Assembly: GCF_019711565.1 (NCBI RefSeq)
Contig: NZ_JAIGNN010000001.1
Coordinates: 1,054,001-1,118,000, forward strand
Origin: Qipengyuania proteolytica
GTDB taxonomy: Bacteria > Pseudomonadota > Alphaproteobacteria > Sphingomonadales > Sphingomonadaceae
Length of the DNA stretch: 64,000 nt
Direction: 5' to 3'
This document shows positions 52,327 to 61,941 of this stretch, in pieces. A model generated the notes under the pieces. The model searched no databases. It had not been told where the DNA came from and saw only the letters and a program-made list of their open reading frames with translations. The position numbers were made by a program, and so were the translations under genes. Each line of letters starts with the position of its first letter. Within the stretch, counting starts at the first letter, position 1.

Positions 52327-55137
52327 TCAGAACTTGTAGGAAGCCCCGACAAGGTACGTACGACCGTACTCTTCGTAGTCGATGATGTGGGTACGATCGC
52401 CGTCGGTGTAGTTGATGAACGGCTCGTCCGTCAGGTTCAGCGCCTGCAGCGTGATCGACAGACCTTCGAGCGAGGTGCCATCTGCGAAGCGATAGCCGAT
52501 CTGGGCGTCGAAGATCGATTCCGGATAGGCGAAGCGGAAGCCGCGGCTGGCCGAGATACCCGGGAATTCGGCAAGGAATTCCGAACGGTAGCGATGGCTC
52601 AAGCGCGCCTCGAAGCCGCTGTTCTCGTAGTAGACGGTCGAGTTGACCACCCACTTCGACAGGCCCGGGACGTCGGTTTCAAACGGGTCGGCTTCCTGCG
52701 GTGTGATCGTCAGCTTGCTGTCGGTATAGGACGCGCTGGTCTGGAAACCGAAGCCGCTGAGGAAGCCGCTGGTGAAGGTGCTGAAGGGCAGCGACAGGCT
52801 GGCCTCGATCCCGGCGATATGGCCTTCGGCACCGTTGTCCGGACCGCCCACGAGACCGAGATAGGTCGTCGCATCGGCGATCGCGCGCTGCTGCGGCGTC
52901 AGGCTGTCACGCAGGTAGCTGAAGTCGCGCACCACGGTTGCGTTCGAGTTCACGAAATCGCTGAGCCACTTGTAGTAGCCGGCAATCGCGATGTAGCCCG
53001 CACCGCCGAAGTACCATTCGTAGGACACGTCGACGCCTTCGGCGACATAGGGGCGCAGCTTCGGGTTGCCGCCGCCGCCGCTGAAGATCGAGCCCGTGAC
53101 GACGTCGATCTGGTTCGACACGCCGGCGCTATAGGACGCGTTGAGCTGATCCATGCGCGGGCGGGCCAGCGTGCGGGCCGCGCCGAAACGCAGCTTCATG
53201 TCGGGTGCGACTTCGAAATTTAGCGTCATGCTGGGCAGGAAGTGCGAATAGGAATCGCCATCCGTGACCGGGATGAGGCGAGCGCCGATGCCGCCGTTGG
53301 ACGAGAAGCCGTTCGAACTCTGGTCGGTGAAGACCGCCTGCACGCCGATGTTGCCGGTGACCGGGATCGAGCCGAGCATGGTGTCGAGGTCCATCCGAAG
53401 ATAGCCGGTGTAGACATCCTCGGTCACGCTCCAGTCGCCGGGATAGGGCAGGCTCGAGCTCTGCACGTCGGTGAGGATGTACGTGCCGTTGCTGATCAGC
53501 GTGAACGGGTTGTATGCAACCTGCGGACCGAAGCCGAGGAAGCCCAGGCTTGCGATCGGATCGAGCAGCGCGTCGCCCGGGATCGGTGCGCGGGTTACCG
53601 CGCCCTGGTCCGCATAAGGCGTTCCGTTGCCGGCGAGGCTCAGGAAGTTCTGCGTGATGTCGCGCGATTTCGTGCGGTGATCGAAGGCGATACCGGCGAC
53701 CAGGCTCTTGACCAGCGAATGGTCGACCTTGCCGACGACTTCGCCGCGCATGGTCCACAGTTCGTCCTCGGTCTCGGTATCGTTGATGAAGCCGGCCTGG
53801 ACGATGCCGTCGGCACCCCAGCCGCGCGGGTCGGTCAGCTGGATCAGATCGGTGTCCGAATAGTCGATCTGGTTGGTGAACAGGAACGGGAAGCCGCCGG
53901 TGTTGCGGGTGTAGGTAACCACGTCGCCCACATTGAACCCCGGACCGGTCTGGGCGCGGAAGTTGAGGCCCGAGTAGCTTTCGATCTGCTGCAGGCGACG
54001 GTCGGCGCGCGAATAGGCGACGTCGGCCATGATCAGGACGTCGTCGGTTTCATATTGCGCGTTGTAGCCGATCGCGAAGGTTTCGACGTCCTTGCGGTCA
54101 TAGTCGTTGCGGACCACCGGCTGGACGTTCGAGAAGGTAACCGTGTCGGGGAAGTCGCCGCCGCTGGTGGAATCGATATTCGCGCCCGAACCCCAGCCGG
54201 GGTTGAGCGGGAATTCGATGCCCCGCATCGGAATGCGCTCGCGATAGTCGGCGTAGAAGACGTCGAGCGTGCCGCTCCATTCGGGGGTCGGCTGCCATTC
54301 GATGGTGCCGAACACGCCGAGGCGGTCGAGGTCGACCGACTTGGCGAAGGGCTTCATGCCGCCGAGCACGGTCTGGCCCGAATCGTTCGGATAGCCCCAG
54401 GCGTTGAACTTCTCGACCTGGCTCGGGCTCGACTGGTAGGCGACGCCGAGCGCGACGCCGAGCGTGTCGTCGGCAAACTGGTCGACATAGGTGCCGGTGG
54501 CGCGATAGCCCCAGCCGTCGACATCGGGGTTGAGCGAACCGTCTTCGTTGAATTCGAGGCGACCGGAGAGCGAGACGATGCGCTCACCCTTCGCCAGCGG
54601 GCGGATAGTGCGCAGGTCGACGGTACCGGCGAGGCCCTGTCCGATGAGGCCGGCGTAAGGCACCTTGTAGATGACGCCCTGGTCGATCAGCTCGGCCGGG
54701 TACTGGTCGTATTCGACCGCGCGGTTGTCGCCCGACGAGACCAGCTGGCGGCCGTTGAGCAGCGAGTTCGAATAGTCCGGACCCAGGCCGCGAACCGAAA
54801 GGCTCTGGGCACGGCCATCGACACGCTGAACGGCGAGGCCGGGCAGGCGGCCGAGCGTTTCGGCGATCGAAACGTCGGGCAGCTTGCCGATGTCTTCCGA
54901 GCTGAACGCTTCGGCGATGACGGTGGTGTTGCGCTTCAGGCCGACTGCGGTTTCGAGCGACTGGCGATAGCCTTCGACGACGATGACATTTTCCGGCGCG
55001 GCCTCTTCGGCAGCCGAATCGTCCTGCCCGGGTTCGATGGTGGCGTCCTGCGCAAGCGCGGGACTGGCGAATGCGGCCAGCGCGATAGTGATGGCGCCGG
55101 TGCTGATGCCCCCGGCAAGAGACTTGCGAAATGCCAT
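52327..55137 (-). CDS. TonB-dependent receptor for alpha-glucans
   Basis: A 936-aa outer-membrane receptor of the large Xanthomonas/Caulobacter class. The signal peptide is in GAITIALAAFASPALAQ. A TonB box-like ENVIVVEGYRQSLETAV follows, then the plug (about 60-190, DIGKLPDVSIAETLGRLPG, VRGLGPDYSNSLLNGRQL) and a long barrel ending in YLVGASYKF. There is no SusD partner, as usual for proteobacteria. ATG 55137 is the start. The size and the neighbouring amylases point to maltodextrin or cyclodextrin uptake. A candidate LacI site lies about 130 bases upstream. Confidence 0.92.
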   Translation of the reverse strand: MAFRKSLAGGISTGAITIALAAFASPALAQDATIEPGQDDSAAEEAAPENVIVVEGYRQSLETAVGLKRNTTVIAEAFSSEDIGKLPDVSIAETLGRLPGLAVQRVDGRAQSLSVRGLGPDYSNSLLNGRQLVSSGDNRAVEYDQYPAELIDQGVIYKVPYAGLIGQGLAGTVDLRTIRPLAKGERIVSLSGRLEFNEDGSLNPDVDGWGYRATGTYVDQFADDTLGVALGVAYQSSPSQVEKFNAWGYPNDSGQTVLGGMKPFAKSVDLDRLGVFGTIEWQPTPEWSGTLDVFYADYRERIPMRGIEFPLNPGWGSGANIDSTSGGDFPDTVTFSNVQPVVRNDYDRKDVETFAIGYNAQYETDDVLIMADVAYSRADRRLQQIESYSGLNFRAQTGPGFNVGDVVTYTRNTGGFPFLFTNQIDYSDTDLIQLTDPRGWGADGIVQAGFINDTETEDELWTMRGEVVGKVDHSLVKSLVAGIAFDHRTKSRDITQNFLSLAGNGTPYADQGAVTRAPIPGDALLDPIASLGFLGFGPQVAYNPFTLISNGTYILTDVQSSSLPYPGDWSVTEDVYTGYLRMDLDTMLGSIPVTGNIGVQAVFTDQSSNGFSSNGGIGARLIPVTDGDSYSHFLPSMTLNFEVAPDMKLRFGAARTLARPRMDQLNASYSAGVSNQIDVVTGSIFSGGGGNPKLRPYVAEGVDVSYEWYFGGAGYIAIAGYYKWLSDFVNSNATVVRDFSYLRDSLTPQQRAIADATTYLGLVGGPDNGAEGHIAGIEASLSLPFSTFTSGFLSGFGFQTSASYTDSKLTITPQEADPFETDVPGLSKWVVNSTVYYENSGFEARLSHRYRSEFLAEFPGISASRGFRFAYPESIFDAQIGYRFADGTSLEGLSITLQALNLTDEPFINYTDGDRTHIIDYEEYGRTYLVGASYKF

Positions 55138-55263
55138 TCTGTGCTCTCCCCAATTGGCCCGTGCTTGTGGCAGTCCCGGGCCGGAAATAGATCCCTCCAG
55201 GCAGGTCTTGCGCCTACCTGTTCATGCTCTGGATAGGTGGGAATCGGGCGGCTCAGGAAGAGA

Positions 55264-55275
55264 GCATACGTATAC
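55264..55275. promoter_or_regulatory. Candidate LacI operator upstream of the TonB receptor
   Basis: GCATACGTATAC lies inside GAGCATACGTATACGCAC, which holds two overlapping palindromes (ATACGTAT and CGTATACG). It matches 10 of 12 bases with the site at 57186-57197 in front of the MFS carrier. It lies between the receptor and the DUF6445 gene. Confidence 0.5.
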
Positions 55276-55329
55276 GCACACCCTGCCGGGGCGGCAGGGG
55301 TCGCCGAAATGTCACATCGCCGGCGGCGA

Positions 55330-56022
55330 TCAGCGCAGAAAGAGATTGAGTGTCAGGCGACCTGTTTCCGGTGCCGACTCTGGCACGAAATCCGGGCGGA
55401 GATCGGCGCAGTGAAGCGTGTTGCCGCGATAGACGATCATCGAATTGAAGGTCCCCGGCTGCGCATGGGTCTGCGCAAAAACCGCCGTGTCGCCTGAGAT
55501 ATACCCGGCTTCGGGCAAGCCGTGACGCTCGATTTCCGCCTCGAGCGACGAGCGGTAGCTTTCGAACCGTTCGGCATCGACGCTTTCGTAGCCGGTGGCG
55601 CGCTGGCGATAGAACGCGGTGCCGGCGCGTTCTTCCCGGTCAAGATAAAGCAGCACGGCCAGGCGTTCCGGCTCCACACCGTCAAAATGCGGGAGGCGCT
55701 GGATCGGGGCGAGCGCCGTGGCAGGATGCGTCACCACGCTGAGATAGCATTCGAAGAAGCGCGGGCGGGCGGCGAGGCAGAAGGTCTCGCGCATCCTGTC
55801 CAGCAGCGGTTCGACCAGCGGCATTGCGATGGCTTGCGAAACCGGTGCTCTGAGACCGGGATAGAATTCGCCGTGGCGTCCGAAACGGTGGCGTGCAGCG
55901 ATCGCGACGACCAGTTGCGGGTCGGCAAGCGCGGACCCGATCGCCAGCATCGGTTGATGTTCCTCGCCGAAATGCCGGGTCGAAATGTCGGCAGCCTGAT
56001 CGAGGGCGAGAGGGTTGGACAT
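55330..56022 (-). CDS. DUF6445 family protein, 2OG-Fe(II) oxygenase-like
   Basis: A 230-aa cytoplasmic protein. RLPHFDG (His-x-Asp) and the later GNTLHCADL (His) look like the iron-binding facial triad of prolyl-hydroxylase-like dioxygenases, and RLTLNLFLR ends the fold. Genes of this group often stand next to TonB receptors and tryptophan-halogenase homologues in Sphingomonadales and Caulobacterales; no reaction is known to me. ATG 56022 (MSNPLALDQ) has GTAAGGG upstream. It is transcribed towards the receptor, 192 bases away. Confidence 0.72.
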   Translation of the reverse strand: MSNPLALDQAADISTRHFGEEHQPMLAIGSALADPQLVVAIAARHRFGRHGEFYPGLRAPVSQAIAMPLVEPLLDRMRETFCLAARPRFFECYLSVVTHPATALAPIQRLPHFDGVEPERLAVLLYLDREERAGTAFYRQRATGYESVDAERFESYRSSLEAEIERHGLPEAGYISGDTAVFAQTHAQPGTFNSMIVYRGNTLHCADLRPDFVPESAPETGRLTLNLFLR

Positions 56023-56138
56023 CGGCGACGCCCTTACAGCCAAAAAGCGGAGGATGGAAAGCCGGCGCGATTGCCTCTTGCAGGCCGCCTGCTAAGGTTG
56101 CTCGCGAAGGCCCGGTCAGATGGGCCGGGAGGAGAGAG

Positions 56139-57176
56139 ATGGGTCGCAAGCCGACGGGTCGGCCGACCAGCTTCGATATCGCTTATGCGGCGGGTGTCTC
56201 GCAGCCCACCGTCAGCCGTGCGCTACGCGGGGACCGCTCGGTCAGCGCGCAAACGCGCGCCCGGATTGAACAGATCGCGCGCGACCTCAATTACACCGTC
56301 GACAAGAACGCCTCGTCCCTGCGCTCGCAAAGGTCGAACACGATCGCGTTGCTGTTTTTCGAGGACCCGACACCCGACGAAAGCATGATCAACCCGTTCT
56401 TCCTCGCGATGCTGGGCTCGATCACGCGCGCCTGTGCGGATCGCGGGCTCGATTTGCTGATATCGTTCCAGCGCATGGAGGACGACTGGCATGTCCAGTA
56501 CCAGGACAGCCACCGTGCCGACGGGCTGATCCTGCTCGGCTATGGCGACTACACCGTCTATCGCAAGCGGCTGGACCAACTGGAAGCGCAGGGCACCCAT
56601 TTCGCGCGCTGGGGCTCTGTCTCGTCCGACAGCAGCGGGGTGACGGTGGGGACGGACAATGTGGCGGCGGGTCGGCTGGCGGGGCGACACCTGGTCGAAA
56701 GCGGGCGCAAGGCGGTCGCCTTCCTCGGCCATGCGGACGAACATTATCCCGAATTCGCCGGGCGCTATGGCGGCCTGTGCGAAGCCCTGCGCGAAGCGGG
56801 GGTGGAACCCGATGCCGCGCTCCAGTTCGATGCGATCACCACCGAGGAAGCGGGCCATGCCGCCGCGAAGCAGCTGATCGCGGGCGGCCAGCCCTTCGAT
56901 GCGATCTTCGCCGCGAGCGACCTCATTGCCATCGGCGCGATGCGTGCCCTGGCCGAGGCCGGGCGCAAGGTGCCCGGCGACGTCGCTGTGGTCGGCTTCG
57001 ACGACATTCCCGCGGCCAGCCTCACGACCCCGCCGCTGACCACCGTCATGCAGGACATCCGCGGGGCGGGGGAGGCGTTGGTGGAAGCGCTGCTGGCACA
57101 GGTCGAGGATCGCGAACTGCCGCCGCGCAAGCTGCCCGGCAGGTTGATCGTGCGGGGATCGAGCGCCGCGCGCTGA
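56139..57176 (+). CDS. LacI family transcriptional regulator
   Basis: A 345-aa regulator. The N-terminal helix-turn-helix is [20 protein letters not shown] (10-29). A periplasmic-binding-protein-like sugar domain follows, with [36 protein letters not shown] and [21 protein letters not shown] 56139 has a strong GGAGGAGAG. It stands between the two arms of the glucan locus and most likely represses both until maltose or a related sugar binds. The hinge region [17 protein letters not shown] is normal. Confidence 0.93.
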   Translation: MGRKPTGRPTSFDIAYAAGVSQPTVSRALRGDRSVSAQTRARIEQIARDLNYTVDKNASSLRSQRSNTIALLFFEDPTPDESMINPFFLAMLGSITRACADRGLDLLISFQRMEDDWHVQYQDSHRADGLILLGYGDYTVYRKRLDQLEAQGTHFARWGSVSSDSSGVTVGTDNVAAGRLAGRHLVESGRKAVAFLGHADEHYPEFAGRYGGLCEALREAGVEPDAALQFDAITTEEAGHAAAKQLIAGGQPFDAIFAASDLIAIGAMRALAEAGRKVPGDVAVVGFDDIPAASLTTPPLTTVMQDIRGAGEALVEALLAQVEDRELPPRKLPGRLIVRGSSAAR

Positions 57177-57185
57177 TCGCCCAAC

Positions 57186-57197
57186 GTATTCGTATAC
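57186..57197. promoter_or_regulatory. Candidate LacI operator upstream of the MFS carrier
   Basis: GTATTCGTATAC has arms GTAT and ATAC around four bases and resembles the site at 55264-55275. It lies 87 bases before the MFS start and 10 after the regulator stop. Confidence 0.5.
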
Positions 57198-57283
57198 ATC
57201 CTTGTTGCGCGCAGCGCTTCGTGCGAGCCACGACCCACAAGACATTGGCAGGCAGCAGACCTGCGCGGGGACGAGGGACGATT

Positions 57284-58819
57284 ATGGAACAGGTGCTTCG
57301 CGAGAAGCCGCGCCAGGGTTTTGCTGGGCTGTGGAACATCAGCTTCGGCTTTTTCGGCATCCAGATCGGCTTTGCGCTGCAGAATGCGAACATGAGCCGG
57401 GTTTTCCAGACGCTCGGATCCTCGATCGACGATCTGCCCGCGCTATGGGTCGCCGCCCCGCTGACGGGCCTGCTGGTCCAGCCGATCATCGGCCATCTGT
57501 CCGACCGCACGTGGAACCGACTGGGCCGCCGCCGCCCCTATTTCCTGACCGGCGCGATCCTGTCCGCGCTGGCGCTGTTCCTGATGCCGCTGAGCCCGGC
57601 GATGGGCGCACCGCTGCTGTTCGCGGCCGCAATGTTGTGGCTGCTCGACGCCAGCCTCAACATTTCGATGGAGCCTTTCCGCGCCTTCGTCGGCGACATG
57701 CTGCGCGCCGACCAGCACGCAGCGGGCTATGCCGTGCAGACCGCCTTCATCGGCGCTGGCGCGGTCGTCGGTTCGATCTTCCCGTGGTTCCTCGAGCGAA
57801 TGGGCGTCAGCAATGTCACGGCTGGCGGCGGCTTGCCCGATACGGTCACGTGGAGCTTCTGGGCGGGCGCGATCGCGCTGTTCGTTGCCGTGATGTGGAC
57901 TATCGTCACTACCCGCGAATATTCGCCCGAGGAACAGGCCGCCTTCGCGGGCCACGAGGAAGCGGCGGATGACACCATCACCCTGCGCGCTCTGGCAGCC
58001 AAAAGCTTCGGGTCCGCGGCGGGATGGATGACGGCTGGTGTTCTTGTTTGCCTGAGCGTGAGCTTGCTGGGGCTGGAGAAGGAAGTGCTGCTCCTCGGCG
58101 CCCTTCTCGCGCTTTACGGCATCCTCAGCGCGATCGCGATCTCCATGGCCAAGCAGGGCCGCGCGGCAAATATGCTATCCAGCATCGTCGGCGATTTCGC
58201 CGGCATGCCCGAGGTGATGAAGCGCCTCGCGCTGGTGCAGTTCTTCAGCTGGTCGGCGCTGTTCATCATGTGGATCAACACCACGCCCGTCGTGACCCAA
58301 TACGTCTTCGGCAGCACCGACACAGCAAGCGCCGCCTACAACGAGGGCGCCAGCTGGGTGAACGTCCTTTTCACGGTGTATAACGGCGTCGCTGCCGTCG
58401 CGGCGCTCGCCCTGTTGCCCTGGCTCAGCCGCAAGGTCGGCCAGGTGATGACGCACAGCATCTGTCTGACACTCGGCGCGCTGGGCTTTCTGATGTTCGT
58501 TCTTGTCCGTGACGCGCAGCTCCTGCTGGTGGCCGAAATCGGCATCGGCATCGCCTGGGCGAGCATCCTCGCCATGCCCTACGCGATCCTCGCCAGCAAT
58601 CTGCCGCAGGCCAAGCTCGGGATCTACATGGGGCTGTTCAATGTTTTCATCGTCGTTCCGCAACTGCTGGTGGCGACCGTAATGGGCAGCATCATGCAGG
58701 CGTTCTTTCCCGGAGAGCCGGTGTGGACGATGCTGTTCGCCGCAGCAAGCTGGCTGATCGCCGCAGTCGCGATGCAGCGGGTCAAGGCGGCCCTGCCGCA
58801 GGAGAAAGTTTATGCATAA
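57284..58819 (+). CDS. MFS sugar transporter (maltose/sucrose type)
   Basis: A 511-aa inner-membrane carrier with about 12 helices. Motifs fit the SUC/GPH-like sugar:proton symporters: [47 protein letters not shown] and [18 protein letters not shown] hydrophilic loop (about 215-245) divides the halves. ATG 57284 is used; the frame upstream is a shadow of the regulator. It overlaps the next gene by 8 bases. In this locus it should carry maltose or short maltodextrins. Confidence 0.92.
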   Translation: MEQVLREKPRQGFAGLWNISFGFFGIQIGFALQNANMSRVFQTLGSSIDDLPALWVAAPLTGLLVQPIIGHLSDRTWNRLGRRRPYFLTGAILSALALFLMPLSPAMGAPLLFAAAMLWLLDASLNISMEPFRAFVGDMLRADQHAAGYAVQTAFIGAGAVVGSIFPWFLERMGVSNVTAGGGLPDTVTWSFWAGAIALFVAVMWTIVTTREYSPEEQAAFAGHEEAADDTITLRALAAKSFGSAAGWMTAGVLVCLSVSLLGLEKEVLLLGALLALYGILSAIAISMAKQGRAANMLSSIVGDFAGMPEVMKRLALVQFFSWSALFIMWINTTPVVTQYVFGSTDTASAAYNEGASWVNVLFTVYNGVAAVAALALLPWLSRKVGQVMTHSICLTLGALGFLMFVLVRDAQLLLVAEIGIGIAWASILAMPYAILASNLPQAKLGIYMGLFNVFIVVPQLLVATVMGSIMQAFFPGEPVWTMLFAAASWLIAAVAMQRVKAALPQEKVYA

Positions 58820-60215
58820 ATTTATCGCCATTTCGATCGCCCTTGCGCTCTCCTCGACCGCCCAGGCGGGAACGGCACAGGTGCAGCCCCCGGTCGCCGC
58901 CGACTGGACACCCCGCAGCGTCGTCACGATCCAGCATCCCGAATGGTCTCGAGATGCGGTGCTGTACCAGATCAACACCCGCCAGTTCACCGAGGAGGGC
59001 ACGTTCCGCGCCGCGCAGGAACAGCTGCCCCGCCTTAAGGAGCTGGGCGTCGATATCCTCTGGCTCATGCCGATCCACCCGATCGGCGCGGAAAACCGCA
59101 AGGGCGGCCTCGGCAGTCCCTATTCCGTGAAGGACTATTACGAGGTGAACCCGGAATTCGGCACGAAGGAGGAGTTCAAGGCCTTCGTCGATGCGGCTCA
59201 CCGCCAAGGCTTCAAGGTCATCCTTGACCTCGTCGCCAACCACACGGCGTGGGACAACGATCTCGCGAAGCAGCATCCCGACTGGTACGAAAAGGACTGG
59301 AAAGGCGACTTCCGTCCCACTCCCTGGTGGGACTGGTCGGACATCATCGATCTCGACTGGTCGAAACCGGGCGTGCGCGAGCATGTCGGCGGGGCGATGG
59401 AATACTGGGTCCGCGATTTCGGCGTCGATGGTTATCGCGCCGACGTGGCGGGCTATGTCCCGCTCGACTTCTGGGAAACCATGCGCGCGAGATTGGAAGC
59501 GATCAGACCGGTCTTCATGCTCGGCGAAGTCCAGCAGACGGCGTTTAACCACAAGGCCTTCGACGCGACTTATGCGTGGGACTGGCACAACACGTCCAAG
59601 AATGTCGCGCAGGGCAAAGGGAACGCGACCAGCTTCTACGGCTATTATGCGGAGAACGAGAGCCTCTGGCCGAGGGAGGCCATGCGCATGACCTATATCG
59701 AGAACCACGACAGCAATGCGTGGGAAGGCACGATGAAGGAGAACTACGGTCCGGCGCTCGACGCGATGACCGCGCTGTCCTTTACCGGCGAAGGCCTGCC
59801 GCTGGTCCACAACGGCATGGAGGCCTGCAACGCCAAGCGCCTCGAATTCTTCGAGAAGGATGCGATCGATTGGAGCCAGCGCGAGGGCTGCACCTACGGC
59901 GCGCTGATCAAGGACCTGATCGCTTTCCGCAAGGCGAATCCGGTGCTGGCCAACGGCCAGTGGGGCGCCGTGATGCAGAAGATCGAGACCGATAGGCCCG
60001 AACAGGTGTTGGCATGGGCGCGCCAGGACGACAGCAACAAGGTCGTGGGCCTGTTCAATTTTTCCGGGGAGCCGGTCACACTCACGCTTCAGAGCGGGCT
60101 GGCCAGTGGCACCTACGCGGAGTTTCGGGGAGATGCGGCCGTCGTCCTTGCGGAAGGCGACAGGCTCACCCTGCCTGCATGGGGATATCGCCTGTTTGCG
60201 CGCGCTGGCGAATAG
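58812..60215 (+). CDS. Secreted GH13 alpha-amylase family glycosidase
   Basis: A 467-aa enzyme with a signal peptide (FIAISIALALSSTAQAG). Motifs are LDLVANHTAWD, GYRADVAGYV (nucleophile Asp), FMLGEVQQ (acid/base Glu) and IENHDSNAW. It is compact, with a short C-terminal beta domain. The chain GSPYSVKDYYEVNPEFGT is typical of this GH13 group. ATG 58812 lies inside the end of the MFS gene (8-base overlap), so translation is coupled. It likely trims oligosaccharides in the periplasm for the carrier. Confidence 0.92.
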   Translation: MHKFIAISIALALSSTAQAGTAQVQPPVAADWTPRSVVTIQHPEWSRDAVLYQINTRQFTEEGTFRAAQEQLPRLKELGVDILWLMPIHPIGAENRKGGLGSPYSVKDYYEVNPEFGTKEEFKAFVDAAHRQGFKVILDLVANHTAWDNDLAKQHPDWYEKDWKGDFRPTPWWDWSDIIDLDWSKPGVREHVGGAMEYWVRDFGVDGYRADVAGYVPLDFWETMRARLEAIRPVFMLGEVQQTAFNHKAFDATYAWDWHNTSKNVAQGKGNATSFYGYYAENESLWPREAMRMTYIENHDSNAWEGTMKENYGPALDAMTALSFTGEGLPLVHNGMEACNAKRLEFFEKDAIDWSQREGCTYGALIKDLIAFRKANPVLANGQWGAVMQKIETDRPEQVLAWARQDDSNKVVGLFNFSGEPVTLTLQSGLASGTYAEFRGDAAVVLAEGDRLTLPAWGYRLFARAGE

Positions 60216-60309
60216 CTATTCGCATCCTTTCACTCAAAGAAAGGCTGTGGCGCGAACGGACAAGTCTGGTACTAGGCCGCCCGTCGCACAACAGGGATAA
60301 TCTTCGTAC

Positions 60310-60564
60310 ATGTTACTGTTCCGTGGCCGCGAGGCGCATTCCCGCTCCTTCGCCAAGGCCGTAAGCTGGCGCATCCTCGGCAGTATCGACACATTCCTGC
60401 TCAGCTGGTTCTTCACCGGCAGTCCGAAGGCCGCCGGGGCCATCGCCACCACCGAAGTGCTCACCAAGATGGTGCTGTATTACTTCCACGAACGCGCGTG
60501 GGGCGCGGTCAACTGGGGCGTCGCGGACGGAGAAGAATCCCAGCCCGCCGATCGCCCCGCCTGA
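60310..60564 (+). CDS. DUF2061 membrane protein
   Basis: An 84-aa protein with two hydrophobic segments. It shows the DUF2061 pattern SFAKAVSWRILGSIDTFLLS and TTEVLTKMVLYYFHERAW. The family is small and of unknown function; members often accompany sulfate-assimilation genes, but none is here. Its stop abuts the convergent thiolase stop (TGATCA, no gap). Confidence 0.85.
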   Translation: MLLFRGREAHSRSFAKAVSWRILGSIDTFLLSWFFTGSPKAAGAIATTEVLTKMVLYYFHERAWGAVNWGVADGEESQPADRPA

Positions 60565-61827
60565 TCAGGCGACGAAATCCTCGACCCGCTCGATGATGAC
60601 CGCGGGAGCCATGCCGCCGGCCGCACACATGGTGACAAGGCCGTAGCGCCCGCCCGAACGTTCGAGTTCGTCGAGCGCGGTACCGATCAGGATCGAGCCG
60701 GTCGCGCCGATCGGGTGCCCAAGTGCCATCGCGCCGCCGTTGATGTTGACCTTCTCGCGATCGAGATCGAGGTCGCGGATGAACTTCTCCGCCACGACCG
60801 AGAACGCCTCGTTGATCTCCCAGACGTCGATGTCGTCCTTGGTCAGGCCGGCTTTTTCCAGCACCTTCTTCGCCGCCGGGACAGGCGCGTTGAGCATCAG
60901 CGTGGGGCAATCGCCCTGGTTGGCATAGGCGACGATGCGCCCGCGAGGCTTGAGGCCGTGTTCCTTCGCATAACCCTCCGACGTCAGCAGCAGTGCCGCT
61001 GCGCCGTCGACGACGCCCGAGCTGTTGCCGGCGTGGTGGAAGTGCTCGATCTCAAGGTCGGGATACTTGCGGTTGATCTGCTTGCGGAAGGTCGTGCCGC
61101 CGATCTCGAAATCCGCCAGCTTGCCGAAGCTCGGCTGGAGCGCGGCGAGGCCTTCCGCTGTCGTTTCGGGTCGCGGGAATTCCTCGTGGTCGAGCGCGAC
61201 GCTGCCGTCCTCGTTGTAGACAGGCACCACGGACTTGGCGAAACGGCCTTCGTCGATGGCGCGCTTGGCGCGTTGCTGGCTGACCAGCGCCAGCGCATCG
61301 AGATCCTCGCGGCTGATGCCTTCCATGCTGGCGATTGCGTCGCCGCACACACCCTGATGGCTCTGCGGGTGCAGCACGTCGAGCGCCTCGTTGCCGGCGC
61401 CCATCAGGCGCGGGGGCAGGCCGGCATTGGCCTGCTCCGCCGCGTAGGCGGTGGTGTAGCTCATCATCTCGGTCCCGCCGGCGATGACGCAATCTTCCAT
61501 ACCGCTCATGACGGTTGCCGCGGCGAGATTTACCGAAGTGATGCCGCCGCCGCAGAACCGGTCCAGCGTCGTCCCGCTGGCGCTGATGTCGTATCCGGCG
61601 GAGAGCGCCGCCATGCGCCCGAGGTCTCCACCTTGCTTGCCGTTCTGGCTGCTGGTCGACCAGATGACATCGTCGACCGTGCCCGTATCGAGATCGTTGC
61701 GCTCTTTAAGCGCGGAGAGGACCGTTGCGGCGAGATGCTGCGGGTGCAAATGGGAAAGCGCACCCTTGCCGGGTTTGCCGATCCCGCGGGGGGTGCGGAC
61801 GGCATCGATGATATAGGCTTCGGCCAT
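60565..61827 (-). CDS. Acetyl-CoA C-acyltransferase (thiolase)
   Basis: A 420-aa thiolase. The nucleophile is Cys92 in DRFCGGG. The His in NGGAMALGHPIGATGS and the C-terminal Cys in TMCAAGGMAP complete the active site. It carries out the last step of beta-oxidation, or condensation in the other direction. ATG 61827 (MAEAYIIDAVRTP) is the family start. It is divergent from the enoyl-CoA hydratase gene across 114 bases containing a perfect inverted repeat. Confidence 0.95.
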   Translation of the reverse strand: MAEAYIIDAVRTPRGIGKPGKGALSHLHPQHLAATVLSALKERNDLDTGTVDDVIWSTSSQNGKQGGDLGRMAALSAGYDISASGTTLDRFCGGGITSVNLAAATVMSGMEDCVIAGGTEMMSYTTAYAAEQANAGLPPRLMGAGNEALDVLHPQSHQGVCGDAIASMEGISREDLDALALVSQQRAKRAIDEGRFAKSVVPVYNEDGSVALDHEEFPRPETTAEGLAALQPSFGKLADFEIGGTTFRKQINRKYPDLEIEHFHHAGNSSGVVDGAAALLLTSEGYAKEHGLKPRGRIVAYANQGDCPTLMLNAPVPAAKKVLEKAGLTKDDIDVWEINEAFSVVAEKFIRDLDLDREKVNINGGAMALGHPIGATGSILIGTALDELERSGGRYGLVTMCAAGGMAPAVIIERVEDFVA

Positions 61828-61874
61828 GGCGTGGACTCCTCTCGACTTGTCGAAATGTGCGGCTGTTGCCGGTT

Positions 61875-61892
61875 GACGTTTGCGTAAACGTC
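61875..61892. promoter_or_regulatory. Perfect inverted repeat in the divergent beta-oxidation promoter
   Basis: GACGTTT-GCGT-AAACGTC, a 7-4-7 inverted repeat preceded by TT, so TTGACG may also be a -35 box for the plus strand. The form resembles operators of fatty- or branched-chain-acid regulators (TetR FadR-like or MerR LiuR-like). No such regulator gene is in the adjoining sequence. Confidence 0.6.
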
Positions 61893-61941
61893 GCGCAGCA
61901 AGGGCGCAAGACAAGTTTCGAATTGCAATGGAGAGAGCTGC

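Noticed and set aside
50676-52352. N-terminal extension of the GH13 lipoprotein to about 1172 codons
   Set aside because: The extension runs through halogenase 2 in another frame, while the lipobox signal peptide starts at 50675.
53242-55236. 664-codon plus-strand ORF opposite the large TonB receptor
   Set aside because: Antisense shadow; the receptor on the minus strand has signal peptide, plug and barrel features throughout.
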